Counted from the stretch's first letter, positions 22,870 through 36,095 are shown. The stretch is DNA of 64,000 nucleotides from Nymphaea colorata (GCF_008831285.2 NC_045144.1:24135716-24199715); one strand, 5' to 3'. Notes: generated by a model not told the origin, from the letters alone. A program made the numbers and translations.

Positions 22870-24355
22870 TCAATATCGCCTGAAACAAGTAAATTTCAGA
22901 CTCAGAAACTCCCTTAGAAACTTTTGGCATGTTATGAGTTTCAAATATGGGTGGGCATCAAACTAGGTACTTGACAGGCATAAAGATGACGGTGGAACCC
23001 GATCCAATAACTAAACGGGCTGCGCTTGAGCCACCACAAGAGGTTCAAGATAGCCTGAGGCTCACATTGTCGAGCCTTGATCCCAAGCTTTAGTCGGGAT
23101 AGGTTGTTGTGACAAGGCTGGCCGCTTCAATTAAACGTAGGTCCCAATAAATAGGCCAAATGCCATCAGCGATGGGATGGGTTTTTGTTGGTTACCCTGT
23201 CACTATATATTAGACACTTGAAAAACAAAAAATTAAAATGAGAATGTGGAAACATGAAATAGTAATATTGACCACAAAAGCAACTATGATGCCCTTCAGA
23301 ATACTCTTCCTTAATACAAAGATAAATATACTACCCTTGTTTTGTTGACATACTAGGAAAATGCCTTTTGTTTGCATTAAAATTAATAAAAAATCTATGT
23401 CACTAGCGAACTACTTGTTTGACTGTCAAATGTATTGGGATGTGTTGTACATCAAGTAATAAAAACTGAAAAATAATTCAGGGGAAGAAACCAAATTATT
23501 AGCAATGTCAATTTTAGGTAAAAATAATAAATTCATTTATTGGCTACCAAAAGTTCACGTAATTCCAGATCTTTTGTGCACATGAAAACAGTCACTTGCT
23601 CACATGAAAAGAAAAGTTTGATGCCTTCTGCTTACATAATGAAAAACACTCCTGTCACATCTGATTGTAGCTCTTATTGACAAGCGGTGTTTGTATATCA
23701 AATGTCCAATGTGTTATCTTCCATTGCATTTTTTTCCCTCATGCTCCAACGTCTGCAGTCACTTTCCTACCAGTTCTTTTGACAAACCGTAATCAAAATA
23801 CGTACGGCTCACTTGCTATCTAATTCCCCCCAGTGTGGGTTGGCTTTAACGATGATTCATTGTGCGGTGACACTTTAACAACAGATATCAGTTTTAGGAA
23901 TGGTTGAAAACCGTTCTTAAAATAGTGTGGATCGTTTTTTTCCCTCATGCTCCAACGTCTGCAGTCACGTTCCTAAAAATAAATAGAATTCAATCATAAC
24001 ATTTTGAATATGATAACTCCACTTCTTTGGCCCCCAAACAAAAGCAATCTGTCGCTGGAAATGTCTAGTGATCAAAAGTTACTAGCTGCATCTCTTACCT
24101 GCAATCTCCTATGTCACGGCTTCACCTGGACAACTGCTTTAACACAAATACCATCTTTGGTTCTCATTACATATGAAATTCTTTGCATTTGTCCATTCTC
24201 TGTACAAATAAATTGGAACTCGAGTACTGAATTAGTAAAGTATGGTGAAGGATTCGGTGGAACTCCCATTTCAACCAAGAGACTTCTGTTTGCACTTTTT
24301 AGTCCAAACAACAATGGAGATGATATTTTATTTTTGCTTTATACAAGCAAAGACT
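22870..24355. other. No recognisable gene; contains a 33-bp direct repeat
   Basis: Remnant internal sequence after the copia LTR, then AT-rich DNA. Nearly identical TTTTTTTCCCTCATGCTCC-type segments at about 23729-23763 and 23936-23970 flank a 170-bp spacer. The plus-strand frame at 24004-24363 (119 codons) shows no family motif. Confidence 0.5.
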
Positions 24356-24359
24356 ACCA

Positions 24360-26945
24360 TTAGATAAGTATTTACTCTCGTGTAATTGGTCCAAATTGAC
24401 ATGCCTTGCAACACCCAAAACAATAAATTAATCATGTTGCCTTGTTATAAACATTTAGGTCTAAAAATCCAACGCCATTCTCCTTATAAGGAATGCAAAG
24501 TGAACTCCAACTTAAATTACAAAATTTACATAAATTCGAGTTGTCTCCCCATAAGAAGCTGTTGCAATATCTCTCAATCAATTCTATCACCTACCTTTGA
24601 AATTTTTAAAGCCATCATCCAATCACCAACTATTTGATGGATTACATGTTTAATTAAACTACTTTTTCCTGTATAAGATACAAGATGGCCTTTCCAAAAC
24701 TGCAAGATGTGATAATACCTTCTTCACAAGTGATCCACAGCTCCCCACATAAATCTTACCCGTGAAAAGTGGTAGTCCAAGGTATTGCACATATACTTTT
24801 GCTTCCTTCCAACCTAAACACTCAATCTATAGCTTCCTGTGATTGTCATTAACTTTAAAATATGACAGGTTTTTTTTTTCAATTAATTCTTAGCCTTGCC
24901 TTTAGGTCCATCTCTACTAGGATGTTCTTTATACAACTAATAGAGTTTAGATCTAGTTTACGAACCATTATGACATCATGTGCAAAGAATTGACCTGCTA
25001 AGATGGAACTAGGTACTAAAGCTTTTAGCACTTTAACATGGTGCTGGCCCCTCCCTCCTTAGTCTTCTTGAAACATCTCATAATAATAATTAATAAGAAT
25101 GGGGACAACAGATCCCCTTGTCTAATGCCCCTATCTACATCAAAGGAAGAACCTTCATTACCATAGTTTAGCATTGCTAAACTAGCTGTAGACATGCATT
25201 TAAGGAGTCTATGAATCCAGGTGTCATTATGACCTAGTTTCTTTAAGGCTAATATGAGAAACTCACAAACTATACAATCATATGCTTTAGTAATGTCAAG
25301 CTTTAACATCACTGAACCATCCCTGCTGTTTTGTAAGGAATTAACAAGCTCAAGGACCATAAGAATTTGTCTGTGGATATTTCTGCTGGTAAAAATTCAC
25401 CTTGGTCATCAGCAATAAGCTAGCCAGTATAAATCTCATTCTAACTACCGTTATCTTTGCAATAATTTTGTAAAGGCAATTGAAAAGTGTAATTGGCCTA
25501 AAATCTTTAATGCTTACAGTACCTTGAAATTTGGGATTCAATGTAAGTGAAAACAATTCATACTCTTAACCACTTCACCTATTTTGAAAAAATCAGCAAG
25601 AACATCCATCATATCTTCACCGATTATGTGCCAATAGAGTTTATAAAATTCAATAACCCATCAGGACTTAGTGTCTTCCCATTTTTCATGTGAAAAACAG
25701 CTCTCAAAACCTCGTATTTACTCACAGGCCTCAATAGAAATTCATTCTCCACTGAAGTAATAGTGTGGCCATCTTTCAAATTATCAAGCATATCACATGT
25801 AGAAGAAAGGTTAATGTAAAGTTGTGTAAAACAATCTTTACATTGCTCATAAATCTTACTAGGGGTAGAAGCAACAACACCAATAACTTCATTAAAAGAC
25901 AAGTTGTACTTCTTGAATTTATGGATAACATATGCTTGAATAACATTGGAATTTTTGCCACCATCTGAGAGCCATTTCACTTTGGATTTCTGCATCCAAA
26001 AACAATCTTCTTCTTCAAGAGCTGCATCCAACTCGTTATGCAAAAGATGCTCCAGATTAATTGTGCTCTTGCATCATGGAATTCATTCAACTAAATCTTA
26101 TTTAACTCATTCTTTAAGGATCACACCCTAGACTCCCACAGAACCAAAACTGTTTTGGTTTCATTGAGGGATACAAAACTCGGTATTTTCCAATATGCTT
26201 AACAGTTTAACCATGCTATATGGTTTATTCCATGCTTCTTTTACCATTGTTTTGCAATTTGCACTCAAGGTCCATGCAAAAAGAAAAAACCGAAACAAAC
26301 ATTTCCTGAAACTTTGCATCCCATATTTGTTTATGTGAGGAATAAGAGGCAAGCCGATCTAGTTCTAGGCGAAGTACATAAGCAGAAAGATGAATTCTCA
26401 CATTTAGGATTGAGTAAGGCCCAATCCATTCTGCATTTAATGTTGCAGTCGAACCCCTATTATTATACCAAGTGAGGCTTTTCTTAGGATCATCAACAAC
26501 ATTTAAGTGCCGATTATTTAAGAAATTAGTAAAATTTCTACAAGAGCTTATATCTGTCTCTCTTTTTTTATCCTTAGGTCCCATCTCAACATTCAAATCT
26601 CCCATAAGAGCTATAAGGCAGTCAACTTCTTCTATGAGCACTATTAGCTCAATTAACTGGTATCTTCTACTCAGTTTATTGGGATGTAGATAGACTCCCA
26701 CAACAATAAAATTGAAATTATATTCTCTGCTTGCAAAGCACTTTAATATAAAAAAAGTAATAAATTTCACCAATACAATTTTTTCAACAGGACACCAACC
26801 ACATATGGTTCTTGCATGACATAAACACAACCTATATTAGAGACAAAGGCATATCTAGCATGTCTACTCGTCCATCTATGAAAATTCACATCATTTAACA
26901 TTGTATCAATTACAAAAAAAGAGTTCAGGTTTAAACTATTGGAGA
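24360..26945 (-). pseudogene. L1-type LINE: endonuclease, RT and thumb
   Basis: Minus strand, 5' to 3'. The apurinic-endonuclease-like domain runs from about 26930 to 26400: a NPELFFVIDTMLND start, CGWCPVEK, the catalytic-type GDLNVEMGP at about 26610-26585, and SLTWYNNRG at about 26475. A linker with KVKWLSDGGKNSN (about 25985) and SPDGLLNFI precedes RT. RT carries FRPITLFNCLYKIIAK (about 25500), MLKLDITKAYDCI (about 25300) and GIRQGDLLSPFLLII (about 25130). The FADD box is changed to FFAHD (about 24980). The thumb has YVQYLGLPLFTGKI at about 24785, then IDRE and MGRQ near 24570. This order is diagnostic of plant L1 LINEs. Several frameshifts and stops, and the A-H-D catalytic change, make it dead. 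Most of zf-RVT is not seen. Confidence 0.92.
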
Positions 26946-27047
26946 TAGTTATTTACCACCCATTGGATCATCCTTCTGACTAGACCTCATATATTTCATG
27001 AGAGTAACTTCATGTCAAGAGCAATGAATTTGAACTTCCCCAATAGT

Positions 27048-27238
27048 CAGGGCGGGGCCAGAAATTTTTTTCTATGGGGCACTAAGCATACAGTTAACAA
27101 ATTTTTAATTGGCTATGGGGAAGTGACTTGGGTCTGGTGGGGCTGTCCTATATAACTGAACCCACTAATTTAATCTTTCACATAATGGGCTTCATGGGGC
27201 ATACACCCCACAATGTCCCCACTTATCTACACCCCTTC
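27048..27238. mobile_element. Possible short MITE-like repeat
   Basis: Begins GGCGGGGCCAGAAATTTTT and ends with CACTTATCTACACCCC, resembling the widespread plant repeat that opens GGCGGAGCCAG and closes with a GC-rich complement. The terminal complementarity here is poor and no target duplication was found, so this is tentative. Confidence 0.25.
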
Positions 27239-27240
27239 CA

Positions 27241-27618
27241 ATAGTTAAGGGTGTATAGCAGTATGGAGCCTAACCCTTAATAGGATTCTCTAATATCCCG
27301 AGATCCAAACTTGCAATAAGTTGGCAAGTAGTTGCAAGAGGCAGCACCCCCTTGCCTGGAACGTTGTAAGGTCATTTATGTAATCTGCCCTTTTGCGGGT
27401 TTACCCTAATCCCCATATTTATGAAAGGGTGGTTTTCATTGTATTCATATTTTTTATTTTTCTTCTGTGGCAATGGAAAAACCCTATATGGCAGCGACAT
27501 AAGAGATCACTTGTCCTCGAACCAAGTAAATCCTTCTGTCTTCTTCTCGTTCTTTCTCTTCTTCAGTTTTCTTCTTTTGTATGCGACAAGAGAGTGAGAA
27601 AGCATAATTCCTAACCAT
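27241..27618 (+). mobile_element. Degenerate Ty1/copia 5' LTR
   Basis: It precedes a copia gag by about 50 bp. It has a TATTTATGAAAGGGTGG block, a T-rich transcribed part with CTTCTTCTC runs, and an end like ATTCCTAACC next to AGATATCAGAATC, a mutated form of the TGGTATCAGAG primer-binding site (about 27619-27633). The left terminus is uncertain. Confidence 0.5.
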
Positions 27619-27665
27619 AGATATCAGAATCCAGTTCATGCTCAAGAGGAACAGTGGGAGCAAGG

Positions 27666-29098
27666 GCAATGGAAGAAGGGAAGGTAAAGACCGAGAAGTT
27701 CAATGGCAAGGGTTTTGGAGGATGCAGTTCGAAGACTACATAATATCAACCCATCACTAGAGTGAAGCCAACAATAATGTCACATAAAAATTGGTAGGTA
27801 CTAGACATATAGCCGCTCAAAATCATTCTTTTGACACTAGCCAACAACGTCAACTTCAATATTGTCAAGAGAAGACAATCGTGGGTTTGATGAAGGTGCC
27901 AACAGATATGTGTGAAAAACCCTTTGCCTCAAATAAGGTTTATCTAATGTGTCGTTTATTTAATTTGAAGGTGACTAAAGGTGATTTCGTTACTGACTAG
28001 GTTCAAGCTTTTATTCTTTTGTTGTCATCATCGGACAGTTGGAATGCCACCGTGACTGTAGTGATTAGTTCTCATGGGTCTAAGAAGTTGGAACTTTAGT
28101 AGTGTTTGAGACCTGATTTTGATCATAGATATTCGTAGAAGAGAAGTGTGAGAAACTTTCGCTTCTTCTCTCAATATTGAAGGCAGGGATAGGATGAACT
28201 GTATTCAAGAGAGAGGTCGGTCAAAATCGAAAGGAATAAGTTAGTCCAAACCTTAAGAAGAATGATGCTGGAACTGTGGAAAGCCAAGTCACTAAAAAAG
28301 AGATTGTAGATTATTGGAAGGGAAAAATGAAAAACATGAAGGAGAGTACAAATATTGCCATAGAATGCATATATGAAGCCTGAGCATTGAGTCTACATAG
28401 CTTCATTGGATCCTGGATTTTAAATTCTGGTGCATCTTTTCACTTTACTTCATCTAAAAACAATATGCAAAATTATACTGCAGACAATTTTGGAAAGGTC
28501 TATCTTGCAAATGATGAACATTCAGACATTGTATGGAAGGGTGATGTCCATATATAGATGCAGAATGGGCATGCATGTATAGAAGCTGGAGGGTGTCAGT
28601 GGTGTTTCAGATTTGAGGAGAAATCTGAACTCTATAGGTTAGTTTGAAGTTGATGGGTACGTTATTATGTTTGTTGGAGGATGTTAGAAGATAACCAAAA
28701 ATGCAATGATTGTAGATGAGGCAACAAACTGGATACTCTATATATAATTGGAGATCTAAATGACAGATGCTGCAACAAAAATTTGATGACAGCTTGCTAT
28801 TATAGCATTACAAGCTATAGAAGATGGACATCAAAATGTGATGTACATATGAGTGAAAAACGAACCAAAATTATGGCCGCTAAGAATAAATTGTCTAATC
28901 TGAAATCTATAGAAGTTGCGTTTTTCAAAATTGCATCTTCCAGAAGCAAGAAAGGGTCACCTTCTCTAAAGTCAGGCGACTATCAAAGAAGGATAAGTTG
29001 AAGTTAGTCCATATAGATGTTTGGCGTCCAGCTCTTGGTTGTTCCCTTGGATGATCATTCTATTATGTCACATTTGTTGATGACTGCACTTGGAAGGT
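27666..29098 (+). pseudogene. Ty1/copia gag-protease-integrase start, truncated
   Basis: The gag starts at 27669 (MEEGKVKTEKFNG). A UBN2-type gag core is read at about 27950-28095 (LFNLKVTKGDFV, then LLLSSSDSWNATVTVV and SSHGSKKLEL). The protease is at about 28410-28560 (WILNSGASFHFT-like, DNFGKVYLANDEHSDIV, KGDVHI). An integrase start is at 28990-29095 (KLKLVHIDVWRPALG, then FYYVTFVDDCTWKVV). Stops and frameshifts break every domain. The reading ends exactly where the gypsy-type LTR begins at 29099, so the element was interrupted by that insertion. Its distal half is not found in the window. Confidence 0.85.
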
Positions 29099-30479
29099 TG
29101 TTAACACCCCAAATTTTTCCACATCAAAATTGAAGCAATGTGAAAATTTCACAAAAGAATTGTGAAAATTTGCAATTTCAAAGCCAATTTTGAATCTAAA
29201 GAACAATTAGATTCAAATCGTGAATTTAACCTGATACACGAATCCCAATGCAGGATTACGAGTCCAAATTCAATTGCAAATGTCATTTGAAATCCAAATC
29301 CAATTGCAAAATGCAAATTTTGACTTAGATCCAAGAATTGGATCTAATTCAGTCTAAAATGCTACGTGGGACCCACGTGTGGGCCCCACCTAGCCCATGT
29401 GGTCAAGAGCCCCCCCCAGGGGCCATGCCCCCTCCATGTCAAAAAAATAATAAATAAATATTTTCTCTCAAATTAATTGAAGAAAAGTCATTTTCAAGAA
29501 GAAATAAAGGAGAAACCTAGGAAAAGAGAGACATTTATGTCTCTCTCTCTTCTTTAACCAGGTCCTCCTTAAAGAAAAAAATCATTTTCAAGGAAGCAAT
29601 TACTAGACTGGTCAAACTCACCTAACCTACTTAATCCAAGTAGGTTTGACCCGGGTGCACTCAAATGTGGTGCCAATTCCAGCTAGGTTCGGTCACCATG
29701 GGCTCAACACAGTCAAAACGTAAGTCTGTCTCATGATCCAATTAATGGACGAAAATAGACTTTGACCGAACCAAACCCACTTTGACTAAACTCAGTCAAA
29801 GTACAATTTAGCTCAATTAAGAGCTTTCTTGACCCAAATTTATCAAATTACCTCAAATAAAGTCAAACTACTTGCAAATGAGCTTTGACTTTGGTCAATT
29901 GGTCGAAATTGATCAATTTGGACAATTTTGCCCTTCTGCGGTCAACTTAAGATTAAAAAGCCTAAAATGGTTTATGAAAGGCAAATAAACATTTGAATTT
30001 GTCAAATGCTTGAATCAAATACCAAATTTAAATTGAATTTCTCAAGTGAAAGTTTGATTCAGTTGAAATCCATTTTCAATCAAGTTTTGGACGAAAATAC
30101 CCTTTTCGAAACAAATTTGATAAAATTTTTAAATTTTATTAAAATTTAAATTTAATTATCATAATTCAATGGCATTTGGAGCTTAGTAACTAGGTTTTAA
30201 CCTTATAAGCTCGATTTCAAACAAAAAATAAATAAATAGTACAAAATAAGGGCAAAACCCTGTGCAAGGGCATTTTCGTCCAAAATTTTGGTCAAAATGG
30301 TCACCTAGGTCTGAACCCAAGTTGACCAAACCTAGCCCAGCCCACCTAGCTCGTGGAAATGGGCTGAGAAATGGTCAATTAAAGCCTTTAAAGTCTATTT
30401 AACTCATTTTACAAGTCCCCAAGGTCTTAAGTAAGTTCCCAAGGTGAGTTAAGAAGGTGGTTGAACCCACCTCCTCCTC

Positions 30480-30487
30480 TATATAAA
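30480..30487 (+). promoter_or_regulatory. TATA box of plus-oriented LTR
   Basis: CTATATAAACC following a C-rich stretch, about 1.4 kb into the LTR. It is followed by a polypyrimidine leader as in the sister LTRs. Confidence 0.6.
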
Positions 30488-32747
30488 CCTCCCCTTGGCC
30501 ACCAAGGGGGAGGACGAAATTTTGGAGCATTCTATCAAATTGCTGCAGCCAAGGAGCTAGGAGGGAGAAGCCAAGGAAGAGAGAAGAGGTTCGTCCAAGC
30601 CCCCTTCCCCTTTTTCTCCCATTCTCTTCTTCACTTTCTTCTATTCTCCCCATTGATTTTGCTAAGTTAGGGTGCTTAAGTGAACCCTTACTTAGGATTT
30701 TGGTGGTGAGAAGCCCTCTTTACCACTCCAAATTTCAGCAAGCAAGCTATTTCTTATTCTAGCTTTGCTAAGCTTGAATCCACGGTTGGATTCTTGCTTA
30801 GGATTGCTTGGGTTAGAAAACAAGTGAAGACGAAGGACAAACATCAAGACCGACCGCAAGGTAGGTGATCTTAACTCACTTCTCTTCTACTTTAGCTTAT
30901 TGTTGATTTATTTTAATTCCAGCAATTCGTGGGAGGGTTTATTTTCATTTGCTTACGGCTGAGAATGATGTCCAGCTAAGGGAAACCTACGCTTCAATGT
31001 ACATGTTAATGCATAATGCATGCATATGTCGGTTTTTTTCTTAAATATGAACCCAAGTATCAAATTTTGAAATGGGCCCCAAGGCCACGTCCCTTTCAAA
31101 GGAACCAACTTAATACCATTTTGAACTCCCTACCATGAGAGAATCCCACGGTGAGAGAGTGATTTTGCTACATCACGTATGATGAAAATGCCTATAAGGG
31201 ATGGATACGTTTTTATGAATGTGATCCACCCTTGCATGGCGAAATGATGGACGAATAAGCTTGAGTATTGTTTTATTTTCTTTCTTATTCACAGTCATTT
31301 CGATTCATGTCTTTCAATTTAATTAATCAAGGGTAGTAGGGAAGATTTGAAACAAGTTCTCAATCTTCCTACATAAAAGAACCCAGCCATGAATCATCAT
31401 GATTCATGAGTCATGCGGTCCCTTGATAAACTTTCATTTTGAAAAGTAAGGTACGTATATGTATACATTGTTATATATGTACATATATGTATCCAATTTC
31501 TTGTCAAAAATTACATTCCTCCCTTAAAATCAGGTTGGAACATGTTTCCAAACCGGTCTTTAAGGAAATGGGCCATTTTTATTGATTTTTCTAGTGCAAG
31601 ATTATAAATTATTTTCATTTCATTTTTACTTAATTTCAGCAAACCCATACGTAAGATGTATGTATGTTGTTGAAATCAGACCATGTTTCATAGGAATTGG
31701 TTCAAGAATATCAAAATTTACATATTTGAAATACCAACCATCCTAGAATCATCCAAAGGAGTTGATGATTTCATTACTACGAAATCTGGAATTTGAATAG
31801 ATTTGAAAAACTCATTGTTTCTATCTAAGAAACAAGTCCTTATTGGAATCAATGTCCACAATTTTCAGCTATTTAAATCAACACAAGGTCTGATTTTTAG
31901 CTATTTTGAGACAAAAGTGGACGTCATCCATGTCTCCCATCAATTTCAAAGATTGAACTTGACATCATTTATATATTTTCATCATTTTGATAATTTTATG
32001 TCAAGCCTCAAGCTTATGGACTACATCTCTAATTCATGTGCTTAATCATATAATGAGCACATATAGAGAAAGTCCTACATTTTAATCAATCTTCATGTAT
32101 AGATTGTATGACGTGTAATACGGACTTTGAGAGATTATGAGGGAGTGAAGAATGTATGTTTCATATGAATAAATCTTGATGGATTATGAGAGAGAGAAGA
32201 ATGAATGTTCCATATAGTTTCCATTCTCGTTTCGTGCATTCACTTTCACTCAAAATCAATGGCACCACATGCACATTCTCAAGAAATTAAGTGATTCAAA
32301 TTTAAGTTGCAAAAAGTGACCAAGTCATATTGCAATGAGAATTTGTAAACTTCACTTAACTTCAAAAGAAAACACATTCATAATCTTTTGGCCAAAGTGC
32401 ATTTGAAAAACATGTTTTCTAACAATTTGGAACCTATGTTCTTTCAAAAGAATGAATTCTACAAATCACATGATTTGACAAAAGAAGAGTTCAAAATCAA
32501 TTTTTATCATCATCTAGAGTTCACAACAAAGAACTCAATTCCAAATCTTCAAAAATCCTCAAGAATTATGTGTTTCAAATAGCACCAAAACAAAGGTTTT
32601 TAAACCAACTTGAAAACCCCCAATATTCAAATTCATTTATTCAAAAAAATGAATTTCGGTTCTTGAATCCAAAACCTCAATGCATAAGTATATAGGACTT
32701 ACATCAATAACTCGTATATGATCCAAATGATCCTTAGTCCTTGGTCT

Positions 32748-32815
32748 AATTACCCCTGTTAAAGGCGGCAGGAACGGTTGGACCTCGTACCGACGAGCGG
32801 ATCCCTTTCTCTTGA
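32748..32815 (+). repeat. Conserved 65-bp LTR motif, copy 4
   Basis: AATTACCCCTGTTAAAGGCG, then GCAGGAACGGTTGGACCTCG, TACCGACGAGCGGATCCC and TTTCTC. Close to copies 3 and 6. Confidence 0.75.
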
Positions 32816-32849
32816 AAATTTTCTCAAAACCCCAATTTTAAAAGAATTT

Positions 32850-35095
32850 TGCTGACTCGCATTTCGACCTTCTTGAAAAAGGAGTGGGGTGCGAACAAAG
32901 GTATTAGTTTGTTTTCTAAAAAACAAATCTGCTACTTTTTATACTTTGAAAAGGTGAAAGGCTGAAGTTAAAATAAAAATTGGCAGGAAAGTGAAATGCA
33001 TGCAATACAAATATAGAGGTGAATATGACAACAAGGAACTCAAGGACTTTTATGCTGAGATTCGGATAAAGAAAACAATTTCAGAAAGACCACGACTTGT
33101 TGAACTCATGCATAGAACCTTGAATGAGAGGGCTAGGAGCATGAGCACTACAACAATTCCCAGGTTTATGAATGGGCCCTGAACACCATTTTCACAACTG
33201 GTCCTAAAACCATTGAATTGGTTTGAATACCATTTAATGCCTTCTCACCCTAAACCCTCACACTTTGCACATTTCTAACTATTTCACCTTTTCCACCGTC
33301 TCCTTTCCCCTGATCTCCAATGCTTTTCCGATTCTCTGTCTCAGATTGTGTCTAACTTTATCAATTGCTCAGAACTTCATCCAAACACCAAACCATCATG
33401 GCCTTTGTGATATGCTAGCACCTTATCTATAGATCATAACTTCATCCAAGCCCCTGATCATGGACAATTCTGCCAGATCCTACATATGTACAACTTTGTT
33501 GATCATTTAGAATTCCATTCAAGACCCTAATCAGCATAGACTGCATGACATGATATACAAATTTGTGTTGAGACTTCACAAGGTCATTCGCTCATTGCTT
33601 TCCCTCTTTCATGAGCTACTGGATTCCTCTTTTTCTCACTGCCATTGCCACCACGGCCACATGTGTGGCTATCATTCAGGTTCATCCTTACCATTGGACA
33701 GCTTGAAGTAGCTTCATTTGCCAGAGTTTTTTTTATGTCAATACATTTTCGGTGAATGACGAGCAGTTGGAGGATAGATGGTGTCATGTTCTGCCATGAC
33801 TTTTTTTTTTGTTAGAGAAACAGTTGAAGGATAGATTCCTATTGCTTCTTCATCTGCTAGAGTCAGATATAGCTTCACACCTGTAATTATATATTGTGAC
33901 TTTGTATTCTTCCATTGCAGTTTTTCTCCCTTCTTTAGATATTAAAAACCAAACAATTTTTAAAAACTTAGGTCGTTATTCTATTTAAAGCTCTATGATA
34001 GTTTTTTATTTATTTTATTTTAAGAATAGTTAAAAATAACTTTTTTGTCTTTACAATTAATTTTTTAATTAGTTCATTATCCTTTGTTATTAATTACAAT
34101 TTGGCGTTTTAATTCATGTAAGTTTAAATACATTTTTCTGATTAGAACAATTGTTGGCATAAAAGGATTTATGATTGCCGTTACTTTTAGTATAATTTTT
34201 AAACATGGAGGAAATAAATTGTTTCACACTACATCTTTTTCACCTTTGTGAGCAGATGCCTAATGTTCTTCAACTCATCACTTAACTACAACATATCAAA
34301 TTATCAGTGGAGGTACCAAGAAGAAGGTAAGGCCAACGAGAGAAGACATCTTAAACCATGCCGAGTCTGTAGCATATTTCAGCATGACATCCTCCTTGTC
34401 CAGTCGATTGATATTATACCCCCAAGCTCAGAAGGAGCACTAAACAATAAAATTTTATATTCCCAGCTATTCAACCAAGAAATTGCAATTGTCTTTACTA
34501 ATGGGGCTTCATCCTTGCCAGAGACTCCCTTCATATCAAGGAGCTTTTTACCCTCCTCTTAACTACTTGAGAGTCCTCTTTACAAAGCAGAGATGTCTCT
34601 TCTCAATTCTCCTAATCGCCAGTTAGTGTGGCATCAAATTGCCGGCCATCATCTGAAATGACAAAATTTCTTGCATTACATGTCTTAACACCTTACAAAA
34701 GACGATGTTTTGTTCTTTCATAGAGAAAGTCTGCCCCTTATCTGTTTACTTGAACATTGGATTGTAGGTGGCTCATGTTTAAGACCCAAATGGAGGTGGA
34801 CCTTGAACATCTCATAATCAAAAACTGGGGCTGAAAAGACTCCTATATGTATTGCTAGCAAAAATTGTCGGATGAGAGGTATATTGATAAACACAAGAAG
34901 GATATATATTCCAAACTACATGCATAGGAAACCAAATTAAACAACACAGCTCAAAATGAGTGTCCTCTTAATTTGCAATCTAACCTTGTAGATGTTAAGA
35001 GTAATATCAAGTAAGTCATTTTTCCATTATAAAGCTAACACAGTTAACAACTTTTGTAATAGCCAAGATATTGTGTGTGTGTGTGTGCGTTTGTC
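32850..35095. other. No recognisable gene
   Basis: A 63-codon frame at 32991-33182 and a 104-codon frame at 34248-34562, both plus strand, have no family motif. A CACTACAAC string at 33149 resembles a CACTA terminus but has no partner. The rest is AT-rich. Confidence 0.45.
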
Positions 35096-35097
35096 TT

Positions 35098-35192
35098 AAG
35101 AGAGAGAGAGAGAGAGAGAGATAGAGAGATTTACTAGGTTGCATAGACAGAGTGGTTGATGTCTCAATCTCTCTCTCTCTCTCTCTCTATGT
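35098..35192. repeat. Paired (GA)n and (TC)n microsatellites
   Basis: A GA run at about 35098-35128 and a CT run at about 35168-35190 flank about 40 bp. As inverted complements they could form a hairpin. Confidence 0.9.
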
Positions 35193-35573
35193 CACCCCTT
35201 TTTGGCAGGTTTTTTTATATTTCTTATGCATTTTTACTTCCAGATAAAGACATGGTAATGATTTCATCCATGTACACAGTTTGTATTTTCCCACCGATCA
35301 TGTTTCATCTATAATTCTTCATCTTCTCTTTCATGTTGACTGACTGTACATAATTCCTATATTTTCTGAACTTATCGATCCAAATTCCCACATCATGGTA
35401 ATGTTCTGATTGGGTCCTTACCGGTGATTTTGTTGGTTCTGCTGCTAGACAAAATGGTCTTAGAGTCTGGTTCTTCCAATTGAAGTGGTAGATGATTTAT
35501 GGCTTGTGATTCTATTAATAAAGGAGTTATTTATGTTAGTGGTAGTTTATGACAGCAACCATCACCATCAGAG

Positions 35574-35740
35574 ATGCACAATATTGTAGAATTGGGGAAA
35601 GGGAGATGGTCACCATTGAGGGAGAGAGAGAGGTGTGAAGGGGAGACTGGGAAGGGAGAAGAGAGAGGGAGGAAGAAGAGAAGAGGGAAAGAAGAGAAGA
35701 GGGAAAGGAAAGCAGAGAGAAAGTGGGGGTTTAAGTGGAC
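35574..35740. repeat. Purine-rich GAGA/GGAAGA tract
   Basis: A strongly strand-asymmetric purine run (GGGAGA, AAGAGAGGG, GGAAAG words). The open frames on either strand here only reflect composition. Confidence 0.8.
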
Positions 35741-35756
35741 TCCTTCGGCCGGTTTC

Positions 35757-35980
35757 CTTTTTTTTTTCGACTTCACAATCACGGCTGCCCGGTTGAACGA
35801 AATCCAACTGCCTGATAACCATCTGTGAGATCGGTCTTTCTTTTCATACATTGAAATTGAACTTAGACCTTTTTTTTTTTGTTTTTTCGACTTGACAATC
35901 ACATCTGCCTCGTTAAACGAAATCCGACTGCCTGATAAACATTTGTGAGATCAGTCTTTCTTTTCATACATTGAAATAGA
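35757..35980. repeat. Tandem duplication of about 112 bp
   Basis: Two diverged units, 35757-35865 and 35868-35980. Each has a T run, TTTTCGACTT, ACAATCAC, a CGAAATCC.ACTGCCTGATA block, TGTGAGATC and CTTTCTTTTCATACATTGAA. A giant TA tract follows directly. Confidence 0.9.
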
Positions 35981-35981
35981 A

Positions 35982-36095
<114 letters not shown>

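Larger units (their letters stand above)
29099..32850 (+). mobile_element. Long gypsy-type LTR, plus orientation, inserted in copia
   Basis: Starts TGTTAACACCCCAAATTTTT directly inside the copia integrase reading. U3 (29099-30480) is AT-rich with AATCCAAAT-type words. A TATA box is at 30480-30487, followed by CCCCTTGGCC, a pyrimidine-rich leader, and a long R-U5 part to about 32850. The conserved motif sits at 32748-32815. The sequence after it (TTGCTGACTCGCATTTCGACC, ending GTGGGGTGCG) resembles the start of the internal region in Tat-type gypsy elements. No open coding is seen; 31803-32582 only has chance frames. The exact right end is uncertain. Confidence 0.6.

Noticed and set aside
24004-24363. 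119-codon plus-strand frame
   Set aside because: Open but without a recognised motif, no splice or start context, and beside a LINE end. It may be chance.
35531-35902. 123-codon minus-strand and 84-codon plus-strand frames
   Set aside because: They follow purine/pyrimidine bias (Ser/Leu/Pro or Arg/Glu/Lys runs); no domain.
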